From an uncultured Gammaproteobacteria bacterium (GTDB taxonomy: Bacteria > Pseudomonadota > Gammaproteobacteria > JAADHQ01), in the NCBI GenBank assembly GCA_947258655.1, contig CAMYJD010000014.1:1-64000 (forward strand): 64,000 bases of DNA, given 5' to 3'. Position numbers and translations under genes: made by a program. This document shows positions 57,312 to 64,000 of the stretch, piece by piece (position 1 is the first letter of the stretch; each line of letters opens with the position of its first letter). The notes beneath the pieces are model-generated. The model did no database searches and was not told the DNA's origin. It was given only the letters and a program-made list of their open reading frames with translations.

Positions 57312-58071
57312 TATCAATAGGCTGGGATATTCTGGTGTACATATTTTTATAATCAAGATTTGAATTCAAATGACCATGCTTTCAGCGGCTAACTAAGCTC
57401 TGGTGATCTCAGTCCTTGATGCGGGCGTGGATATAGCTGTCACCAGTAAGATGCAATAGAACTTCACGCTGAAGGATTGTATGATCCGCTGCCTGGTTCC
57501 CGGGAGTATTCAATGCAGTCATGCCTAGGTCTGTTTCATATAGCCTGATTGTGTCTTTTCTCGACGGGATCCCGTTGTCAAAGACAGGCGTTGTTTCGAT
57601 TCGTTGCATACAGTTTCATTCGTCACATGCAGGGCGCTGACAGCGATATGTCCGTTAAATTCGTACATTACTGCCTACGACAGCGTCAGCAACGAATGCC
57701 TATACGTTAATGCGCGACAGATATTAGTTTCGTGACAATGTGTAAGATCAAGATTGCTAGTAATTCGTGCAGTTCCTGTGTCCAGCAAGAGCAGGATATG
57801 ATGTTTATTTTATATTAAAAATCTTCAGATTTGCCATGCACTACGGATCGGATTCAGGCGTTGAAAACTTCAGAAGCAGAGATTTTAGCTGAAATAAGGC
57901 TGCACTATAGCTATACTTGTAAATAATTAAAGGCATGACTGAAATTATTGATGGGGTCTTTTATATCCGGGTGGTCGGTCTATGGAAGCATCAATAAGAT
58001 AATAGCTAATGCGGATATGAAACAGACACGGAAAAATATCAGCGCACGTTACGGTAAGAGAGGGTGAACTA
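57312..58071. other. Long gap before phoU without a confident gene
   Basis: About 760 bp without a recognised gene. A 66-codon frame on the minus strand (57409-57609, product beginning MQRIETTPVFDNG) looks protein-like but lacks a ribosome site, so it is left open. No pst genes, RNA gene or clear Pho box was seen. The phoU promoter must lie at the right end. Confidence 0.4.
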
Positions 58072-58788
58072 GTGGAAAAGAGCGACATTGGGCATCATAT
58101 TTCACAGCAATATAACGAGGAACTGGAAGATTTACGCAATCGCGTTCTGGCTATGGGAGGTATGGTCGAAAAACAGATTGCCGATGCAGTAGAGGCACTG
58201 GCAGAAGGTGATGTCGAACTGGCGGACCATGTAATTACATCTGATTACGAGGTTAATGCTATGGAAGTGAGTATCGATGAGGAGTGTACGTTGATACTCG
58301 CCCGCCGCCAACCCGCTGCCAGCGATTTACGCCTGATTGTCGCTGTGATCAAGACGATCACTGACCTCGAGCGCATCGGTGACCAGGCAGAAAAAGTAGC
58401 ACATATGGCCTTGCGTCTGGCCAATGCGGAGCGCCCGAAAAACAACTATCATGAAATTCTGAACATGGGGAGGCATGTCAAGGAGATGCTGCATAGTGCG
58501 CTTGATGCATTTGCACGACTCGATATTGATGCTGCGGTCCAGGTGGCTCACGAGGACATAATTGTCGATAATCAGTATGAAGCAATCATGCGCCAACGCA
58601 TTACCCATATGATGGAAGATCCGCGTTCGATAGCACGCTCTCTGGACGTGATGTGGTCTGCGCGGGCACTGGAACGCATCGGTGATCATTCAAGAAATAT
58701 TAGTGAGTACGTCATTTATCTGGTCAGGGGAAAGGATGTCCGTCATATTAGTCTGAAGAAAATGGAAGAGGCTGTAAAACAGGATTGA
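58072..58788 (+). CDS. phoU: Phosphate signalling protein PhoU
   Basis: PhoU links the Pst transporter to PhoR and keeps the Pho regulon off in phosphate excess. The 238-residue all-helical protein has two PhoU domains: first QYNEELEDLRNRVLAMGGMVEKQIADAVEAL with EVNAMEVSIDEECTLILARRQPAASDLR (to about 90), DLERIGDQAEKVAHMAL (about 101), and a second with RSIARSLDVMWSARALERIGDHSRNISEYVIYLV. The E/D-rich metal motifs are kept. The start is GTG 58072. Here phoU is separate from any pst gene. A perfect terminator follows. Confidence 0.94.
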   Translation: MEKSDIGHHISQQYNEELEDLRNRVLAMGGMVEKQIADAVEALAEGDVELADHVITSDYEVNAMEVSIDEECTLILARRQPAASDLRLIVAVIKTITDLERIGDQAEKVAHMALRLANAERPKNNYHEILNMGRHVKEMLHSALDAFARLDIDAAVQVAHEDIIVDNQYEAIMRQRITHMMEDPRSIARSLDVMWSARALERIGDHSRNISEYVIYLVRGKDVRHISLKKMEEAVKQD

Positions 58789-58930
58789 CAGACCTGTCAG
58801 TTCGCAAAGAATGTCTCGTTTTATTCCGCCATTGCAACAGCGTCGTGACAGTCTGTTTCGGGTCAGGGAAAGCAGATATTGCCATCTTTTAGTAGAGTAC
58901 ATATTTACCGATGTCGCGGAAATTGGCGCA

Positions 58931-58958
58931 AAAAAGACAGGCCCGGACCTGTCTTTTT
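58931..58958. terminator. Bidirectional intrinsic terminator after phoU
   Basis: AAAAAGACAGG (58931-58941) pairs perfectly with CCTGTCTTTTT (58948-58958) around CCCGGA. The A- and T-tracts serve both phoU and the convergent SH3-domain gene. The repeat word CCTTGTATCTTT follows at 58965. Confidence 0.88.
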
Positions 58959-58995
58959 CTTTATCCTTGTATCTTTTATCTTGAATCTGCCTATA

Positions 58996-59664
58996 TTACA
59001 AATCGCCCCAGCTGGATTTCTTTTTCCAGCGAATGCGGGTCAGCAGGATACCGAAGATCATACTGGCAACGACAACCAGTGCACCCACCATGAACCAGTC
59101 GCGATTGCTACGGTCCTGCAAGCTGGCATTTTCCTGTTGCAGGAACTGGATCTCGCGATCATTTTCGGCCATCTGTTTTTTCAGGCGCTGGTTTTCGCTG
59201 GACATCTGGATAGCATTCGCTGAAATTTGCTTGATGCGCGCCAGCTCCCTGGAGAGTTTTACGTTTTGGTCGTTCAGTTTTTTGCGTTCGGTTTCGAGCT
59301 CACGTTTTTGCTTGGAGACTATATTGAGCTCATCACCGGCCTTGCCCGACGTTTGCTCGGCTTTGGCCAGTCTGGTCTCGGCGCGTGAAAGCCGCGCGCG
59401 TGCGGAAGGTAAATCCATCAGGTAGCGGGTCAGGATCCAGCCTTCCTTGCCAGATGGCGTGCGCACACGTGTATAACCAGTCTTGGGATCGTCCTCAAGC
59501 ACCTCCAGCGCAGTACCACTAGGAAGCATACGCACGATTTCGTTCTGGGTGCTCTTGCCGGATCTAAGCGTCACCTGGAAGACATCGGTCACATAACGGG
59601 TTTTAGCAGATGCAATATTTATGGATAAAAATATTAATATACTGATATTGATAATATATTTCAC
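58996..59664 (-). CDS. SH3-domain/coiled-coil membrane protein (TIGR04211 type)
   Basis: The 222-residue product has a signal peptide (IINISILIFLSINIASA), a bacterial SH3 domain (about 22-85: VTLRSGKSTQNEIVRMLPSGTALEVLEDD and SGKEGWILTRYL), a coiled coil of about 100 residues rich in Glu, Lys and Gln, and a C-terminal membrane helix (DWFMVGALVVVASMIFGILLTRI) with a basic end. This is the TIGR04211 or YgiM layout. Its periplasmic SH3 could touch peptidoglycan. The start is GTG 59664. It is convergent with phoU. Confidence 0.85.
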   Translation of the reverse strand: MKYIINISILIFLSINIASAKTRYVTDVFQVTLRSGKSTQNEIVRMLPSGTALEVLEDDPKTGYTRVRTPSGKEGWILTRYLMDLPSARARLSRAETRLAKAEQTSGKAGDELNIVSKQKRELETERKKLNDQNVKLSRELARIKQISANAIQMSSENQRLKKQMAENDREIQFLQQENASLQDRSNRDWFMVGALVVVASMIFGILLTRIRWKKKSSWGDL

Positions 59665-60154
59665 GTCTCGGGTCCTGTATTCTCAATATTATTAAGTATG
59701 TCAGGACTGCCATCTTTGTTGATGACCGTCAGACACACCTGGTAGCAGACATGACTTATGCCCGTTTCCCTAATCCTGTATTGTGCCATGCCTGTCGTTA
59801 CCAGGGAAACTACCGATTATATTAATTATCTGTGCCCGATCGATATGGCGCAGCTGCAATGGATTCAATGTGAATAGTGGAGTCCGCGAATATTGACAAG
59901 TATTTTCAGGGTATTTGCCATACTTTCAGTAGAAATACGACCGATAGTCGGTTTTGTGGGACCGAATAGGCAAAATTGGCCGTTCATAGCTGTGAAGTGT
60001 ATGGATCTGTTCTAGAATTATATGTATGCCGCTGATGTCAGTGGCAAACTCGGTGATGGCTTCATACGAATGGACGCTGCTATTTGGGGGCATAGCGCCG
60101 CTATGCATAATTAAGTTTAAGTTTCTGGAATATAGATAATATTTTGAGGTTTAG
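59665..60154. other. Intergenic region with a small hairpin
   Basis: No gene recognised in 490 bp. GCATAGC (60090-60096) and GCTATGC (60100-60106) form a 7-bp hairpin about 50 nt before the YbaK-HDOD start and could affect its translation. A TTGACA word at 59893 has no well-spaced -10. Confidence 0.4.
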
Positions 60155-61525
60155 ATGTCCTACCCACCGGTATTGAAGCGTTTTCTACGCGAAAAAGGCG
60201 TTAAATATGAGTTTATCAAGCACTCAGGGGATCTAACAGCCTTCGAGGCAGCCCTGGACCTGGGTATCGCTGCTGAGCGGGTGGTACGCGCGACTTTACT
60301 CAGAGACCATAACGGCATGTTGATGGTTATCTATCCGGTGAGTCGAAAACTGAAGCTGGATGAACTGAATGCGCGTCTTAAACGTAAATACACGATACTG
60401 AATGCGAAGGGAATCTATGTACCGTTGGCAGCGGTATATCATGTCGACGCCATTGTTGATGATACCTTGCTGGGGCACGAGCCTGTGTATATGATCTTCG
60501 ACGAGCAGACCCTGTGCCGTGTGCCCGGTTCCGATTTCCAGGTCCTCCAGGGTACTGCTGTCTGGTATAACAGCGTGTTCGAGCGCAAGGAGGCCGCGAC
60601 TGCAACAGACTCCCTGATTATGAAAAAGGTGCAGCCGGTTATTGATGTAGTTGAGGTCGCCAATCGGCGTGAATATATAAAGGACAGGGTCCTGGGCCTG
60701 ACCGAGATCCCGGCCATGCCGCGGATCGCCCAGGAGGTGTTGCAACTGGCAGGCAATCCCTATGCCAATGCGACCGACCTGTCCGCGATTATCGAACAGG
60801 ACCCGGGCCTGTCTGCACAATTATTGCGTTATGCGCGTTCGCCTTTCTATGGTTATCGTGGAGAAATACAGTCAGTTGCAGATGCAATTTCGCGCGTGCT
60901 CGGTTTTGATATGGTCATGGATATGGCACTGGGCATATCCATGGGCAAGGCCTTCAAGAATCCCGCCGATGGCCCGTTAGGGCTGAATGCATTCTGGCGT
61001 CATGCCACATATTCGGCAGCGCTGATGCAGAAACTGGGTAATGCGGTGACGACACTGCACCGCCCGCGTCCCGGTATGGCATACCTCGCCGGTTTGTTGC
61101 ATAACATGGGTATCCTGTTGCTCGGGCACCTGTTCCGTAAAGAGTTCAATATGCTGTCAAAGGCATTGAAGGATAATCCAGAAACCGAGTTGATTGAGCT
61201 GGAATTGCAGGTGCTGGGCGTCACCCATACCGAGCTTGGCGTATGGTTGATGGAGGCCTGGAATCTGCCGAGCGAACTGATTATTGCCGTCAGGGAGCAT
61301 CATAATCCTGATTATCGTGACACCCATGCGGTGTATCCAAACCTGATTCTGATCGCCAATCGCCTGCTCAGCCCCTTGGCTATGGGTGATGAAATCAGCG
61401 ATGCTCTGCCGGAGCATATCCTCCAGGAACTGGGGCTGAGTAACGACAGTGTCATTGAAATTTTCGATATGATTATCGAAAACAGGGAAGGTCTGGATTA
61501 CATGGCGCTGCAAATGGCCGCATGA
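60155..61525 (+). CDS. YbaK-like aminoacyl-tRNA deacylase domain fused to HDOD domain
   Basis: The 456-residue protein has two parts. Residues 1-155 resemble the YbaK/ProX editing fold (FIKHSGDLTAFEAALDLGIAAERVVRATLLRD, with a Lys-type MVIYPVSRKLKLDELNARL). Residues about 180-456 are an HDOD domain (LTEIPAMPRIAQEVLQLAGNPYANATDLSAIIEQDPGLSAQLLRYARSPFYG over about 190-240, AISRVLGFDMVMDMALGISMGKAF, AGLLHNMGILLLG, AVREHHNPDY). HDOD proteins take part in signalling; the first half may sense aminoacyl-tRNA or have lost editing. No partner gene is obvious. Confidence 0.82.
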   Translation: MSYPPVLKRFLREKGVKYEFIKHSGDLTAFEAALDLGIAAERVVRATLLRDHNGMLMVIYPVSRKLKLDELNARLKRKYTILNAKGIYVPLAAVYHVDAIVDDTLLGHEPVYMIFDEQTLCRVPGSDFQVLQGTAVWYNSVFERKEAATATDSLIMKKVQPVIDVVEVANRREYIKDRVLGLTEIPAMPRIAQEVLQLAGNPYANATDLSAIIEQDPGLSAQLLRYARSPFYGYRGEIQSVADAISRVLGFDMVMDMALGISMGKAFKNPADGPLGLNAFWRHATYSAALMQKLGNAVTTLHRPRPGMAYLAGLLHNMGILLLGHLFRKEFNMLSKALKDNPETELIELELQVLGVTHTELGVWLMEAWNLPSELIIAVREHHNPDYRDTHAVYPNLILIANRLLSPLAMGDEISDALPEHILQELGLSNDSVIEIFDMIIENREGLDYMALQMAA

Positions 61526-61587
61526 TTTTCCGCAGACTGCCTGTTTAAGGTAAACTGGAGCGCATCTTCGTCCGAAATGCGTTTTTT

Positions 61588-61932
61588 ATGCCCAATTTTG
61601 AACAACTGAATGCACATGATTTTCATCATGTACTTGAAGAACAGCGTGGTGTAAGCCTGGTGTTTTTTACCCACGCGCTGTGCGCCTCCTGCCGTGCGTG
61701 GAAAAAATTATTGCAGACTTACATACAGGAACGACCCGATATCAGGGTTTTTGAGGTCAATGCCGAAACCGAGATGGCGCTGACCAATGAATTCGAGGTA
61801 TTTCATCTGCCGTCCCTGTTTGTGTACAGCGATGGCAGTTATCACGCGCCATTGCAGTGTCAGGCCAGCATCGAGGCCCTGGACAATGCCATCGCCAGCC
61901 TGTTGCATAATCCTGCCACTGACATGCCATGA
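61588..61932 (+). CDS. Thioredoxin-like protein with a CASC motif
   Basis: The 114-residue protein has the thioredoxin fold: SLVFFTHALCASCRAWKKLL with a CASC active site (Cys32 and Cys35 region) instead of CGPC, VFEVNAETEMALTNEFEVFHLPSLFVYSDG with the cis-Pro, and a final helix. No signal peptide is seen. Its stop overlaps the ampD start (ATGA at 61929), so it is translated with the ampD operon. A link to peptidoglycan recycling is possible but unproven. Confidence 0.82.
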   Translation: MPNFEQLNAHDFHHVLEEQRGVSLVFFTHALCASCRAWKKLLQTYIQERPDIRVFEVNAETEMALTNEFEVFHLPSLFVYSDGSYHAPLQCQASIEALDNAIASLLHNPATDMP

Positions 61933-62513
61933 AGCTGAATAAAGCGACAGGGCTGCTGGAATCCGTGCGCTATGTTCCGTCCCCGAATTGTGATGCGCGG
62001 CCGCTTGCAGAGTCCATCAGTCTGATCGTGGTGCATGGCATCAGCCTGCCTCCGGGTGAGTATGGCGGCCCGTGGATAGATGACCTGTTTGTGAACCGTC
62101 TCGATGCAAATGCACACCCGTATTTCTCTGAAATTGCCGAGCTGCGGGTATCGAGCCATTTTCTCATTCGTAGAGACGGTGAAATCACGCAGTATGTACC
62201 GGTCAATATGCGTGCCTGGCATGCAGGCGAGTCCTGTTTTAACGGGCGTTCGGCCTGTAATGATTTTTCTGTCGGCATCGAACTGGAAGGCGAAGATACC
62301 GTCCCTTATGAACTCGTCCAATATGAGCGCCTGCTTGAACTGATTGAACTACTGATGCAGGCCTATCCGACCATAGCAGCAGATTGTATTGTCGGTCATG
62401 CCGATATTGCCCCGGGTCGAAAAGCCGATCCCGGGCCTGCATTCGATTGGTCGTACCTGCGAAAAAAACTCGCCACAAGGCTTGCATCTTCACGGGATGT
62501 CGATAACACTTAG
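61929..62513 (+). CDS. ampD: 1,6-anhydro-N-acetylmuramyl-L-alanine amidase AmpD
   Basis: AmpD cuts the peptide from anhydro-muropeptides in the cytoplasm. The 194-residue protein has the amidase_2 zinc site: H in IVVHGISLPPGEYGG (about 36), HFLIRRDGEITQYV, the H in RAWHAGESCFNGR (about 97) and C-terminal VGHADIAPGRKADPGPAFDW with the remaining ligands (about 155-175). It lies in an operon with a thioredoxin-like gene and ampE. Mpl at 36 kb reuses the tripeptide it releases. Confidence 0.96.
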   Translation: MKLNKATGLLESVRYVPSPNCDARPLAESISLIVVHGISLPPGEYGGPWIDDLFVNRLDANAHPYFSEIAELRVSSHFLIRRDGEITQYVPVNMRAWHAGESCFNGRSACNDFSVGIELEGEDTVPYELVQYERLLELIELLMQAYPTIAADCIVGHADIAPGRKADPGPAFDWSYLRKKLATRLASSRDVDNT

Positions 62514-62519
62514 CCCATT

Positions 62520-63410
62520 ATGTTAATGATTAGTATCGTCTTTTGTCTTGCCCTGGAACTGTTTACGACACGTCTGGATCGTTATCGCAGCTATCATTGG
62601 GCAGATTCCTATGCGAATTTTATCAACAGATTATACCGTGGCAGTCCGTTGTGGAACGGACCCTGGGGTCTTGTATCGGTATTGCTGCTGCCCTTGTTGC
62701 TGGTTGCGTTCGTGCAATCACTGCTCAACGGTGTCTGGCTCGGCCTGTTTGAACTGATTTTCAGTGCCTTGATGTTATTCTATTGCTTGCGCTTTCAACG
62801 ACTGGATGAAGACGTTGATGCGGTATCGGCCGCACTGGAGCACGGCGATCATGAACGCGCCGGGCAACTGGCAGGCAAGATACTGGATACGCAACCCGAC
62901 TCCGAACAGGACATGGTGCAGCAGGTATGCACCGCATTGCTGGTCAATGTTAATGAGCGTTTGTTTGCGGTCATAGTATGGTTCGCTCTACTGGGGCCAT
63001 TGGGTGCACTGATGTACCGGTTGAGCTGGTATTACAGTGAACAGTCGGCCATGAGCGATTCCGGTTTCCGCGCGGCGAGCCATCAACTGCATGCGATACT
63101 GAACTGGTTGCCGGCCAGATTGCTGGTTATTGCCTATGCCGTTGTCGGCAGCTTTGAAGATGCACTGCATGGCTGGCGTCAGGCCTATCACGATGCGCCG
63201 GATGATATGGAAGCAATGAATCAGGCGATTATCGCAAGTGCGGGAGGTAATGCGATGCATATCGACCGTTATATCCGCGCCGATACCAGCGTCGGTGAGG
63301 TCGAGCTGGAAATCGAGGCCATGCATGCGAGCCACGATCTGGTATTCAGATCCATGCTCGCCTGGGGTTTTGTCATAGCCATTCTAACCGTGGCAGGTTG
63401 GGTTTCCTGA
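62520..63410 (+). CDS. ampE: AmpE-like inner-membrane protein
   Basis: The 296-residue protein has about four to five membrane helices, an N-terminal LALELFTTRLDRYRSYHWADSY segment, and a cytoplasmic part with VNERLFAVIVWFALLGPLGALMYRLSWY, FRAASHQLHAILNWLPARLLVIAYAVVGSF and a C-terminal helix. This matches AmpE, long linked with ampD; it is a CobD/AmpE-family protein of uncertain role in muropeptide sensing. It starts 6 nt after ampD. Confidence 0.92.
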   Translation: MLMISIVFCLALELFTTRLDRYRSYHWADSYANFINRLYRGSPLWNGPWGLVSVLLLPLLLVAFVQSLLNGVWLGLFELIFSALMLFYCLRFQRLDEDVDAVSAALEHGDHERAGQLAGKILDTQPDSEQDMVQQVCTALLVNVNERLFAVIVWFALLGPLGALMYRLSWYYSEQSAMSDSGFRAASHQLHAILNWLPARLLVIAYAVVGSFEDALHGWRQAYHDAPDDMEAMNQAIIASAGGNAMHIDRYIRADTSVGEVELEIEAMHASHDLVFRSMLAWGFVIAILTVAGWVS

Positions 63411-63430
63411 TGACAGGTGCCTGAGGGCTT

Positions 63431-64000
63431 ATGCGTATTGGAATCGATCTGGGTGGAACCAAGACCGAGATCATGGCATTGGCAGATGATGGCGAAGTCC
63501 TGATCCGGCGGCGCGTACAAACCCCGGCAGGTGATTATCAGGGCTCCATACGTACCATTGTCGATCTTGTACAGGGCGTGGAGCATGAACTGGGCATGCA
63601 TGCCAGTGTCGGCGTGGCGACGCCGGGGGCCATATCGCCCGCAAGTGGTCTGATCAAAAATGCCAATTCCGTTTGCCTGAATGGCAGGCCGCTCGATCGT
63701 GATCTGGCCGACGCGCTCGGCAGGGAAATACGCCTGGCCAATGACGCCGACTGTTTTACGTTGTCCGAGGCCGTCGACGGCGCAGCAGCAGGGGCAGGCA
63801 GCGTATTCGGTGTTATTATCGGTACTGGCACCGGTGGTGGTATCGTCATTCATGGCCAACTCCTCAGTGGCCCCAATGCGATAGCTGGTGAATGGGGGCA
63901 TAATCCATTGCCATGGCCAAGCGCCGCAGAAAGTCCGGGGCATCAATGCTATTGTGGTTTGCGCGGCTGTATCGAAACCTTTCTGTCTGGTCCCGGCCTT
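63431..64000 (+). CDS. ROK-family sugar kinase, partial
   Basis: The frame starts at ATG 63431 and is still open at the window end (190 codons). It has MRIGIDLGGTKTEIMAL (ATP site), GVATPGAISPASGLIKNANS, the catalytic Asp in LANDADCFTLSEA (about 101) and FGVIIGTGTGGGIVIHG. The ROK zinc motif GHQCYCGLRGCIETF (about 173-187) is present. This is typical of fructokinase or N-acetylglucosamine kinase (NagK/Mak). With ampD upstream, phosphorylation of recycled GlcNAc is possible, but the sugar cannot be read. Confidence 0.9.
   Translation, partial: MRIGIDLGGTKTEIMALADDGEVLIRRRVQTPAGDYQGSIRTIVDLVQGVEHELGMHASVGVATPGAISPASGLIKNANSVCLNGRPLDRDLADALGREIRLANDADCFTLSEAVDGAAAGAGSVFGVIIGTGTGGGIVIHGQLLSGPNAIAGEWGHNPLPWPSAAESPGHQCYCGLRGCIETFLSGPGL

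Noticed and set aside
57409-57609. 66-codon minus-strand frame that looks somewhat protein-like
   Set aside because: No ribosome binding site or homology that I can recall; left as part of the empty gap.
57820-57960. Search for Pho-box repeats before phoU
   Set aside because: TTGTAAA near 57920 has no 11-bp-phased partner.
59893-59924. TTGACA with CATACT as a promoter
   Set aside because: The spacer is 20 nt, too long to support a sigma70 promoter.

Overview
The window reads as chromosomal DNA of an environmental gammaproteobacterium with moderate GC. The evidence is the gene set: cmoA-cmoB, ampD-ampE, mpl, ubiX, a fused kinase-like/GNAT argA, hemL (C5 haem pathway), katG with an OxyR-like site, phoB-phoR and a classic GGDEF protein. 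The species cannot be named from this. No rRNA, tRNA, CRISPR array, prophage or intact insertion sequence was recognised. Layout, left to right. (1) 1-4350: the end of a nucleotide-transporter-like membrane protein, REP-like repeats, then a leftward SOS cassette (lexA paralogue, a decayed GxxExxY gene, dinB). Its operator is GTTC-N7-GTTC, the type known from alphaproteobacteria. (2) 4350-9400: cmoA-cmoB, small exported proteins, a TPR protein and a membrane diguanylate cyclase. (3) 9700-15330: an AT-rich two-gene islet, katG lying between two copies of a palindromic repeat, and a MAPEG-GST pair divergent from an HxlR regulator with two matching operators. (4) 15390-20100: envelope genes (papain-like hydrolase, lipoprotein, lgt), a DJ-1/PfpI protein, an acetyltransferase and a cardiolipin-synthase-like enzyme. 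(5) 20100-31250: carbon storage and oxidation, with malQ-GH57-glgC facing glgB-glgA, then gnd-zwf; pgl follows at 35.3 kb. (6) 31570-42990: polyphosphate genes ppk and ppx (convergent), pgl, mpl, ubiX, a LON-domain protein, a multi-hairpin element between direct repeats, a DedA-PAP2-LssY fusion, hemL and a GNAT protein. (7) 43030-50080: thiD-thiE, a rubredoxin, a DUF5063-like protein, cpdA, argA and an ilvD that is broken by an internal deletion with a frame change. (8) 50200-58960: a phosphate-starvation island with phoB, phoR, a PlcP-type phosphatase, two GT4 glycosyltransferases, a porin and phoU. (9) 58990-64000: an SH3/coiled-coil membrane protein, a YbaK-HDOD fusion, a thioredoxin-like protein, ampD-ampE and the start of a ROK kinase. 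The genes suggest a physiology. Glycogen synthesis and breakdown, the oxidative pentose phosphate route and polyphosphate turnover sit together, so the region handles carbon and phosphate reserves. Tandem 11-bp Pho-box-like repeats lie before ppk, phoB and the porin, and weakly before the plcP-like gene. They tie polyphosphate, the PhoBR sensor, a general porin and probable replacement of phospholipids by glycolipids into one regulon. The most interesting points are this island, the SOS cassette with its atypical operator, and the structured element at 38811-39068.
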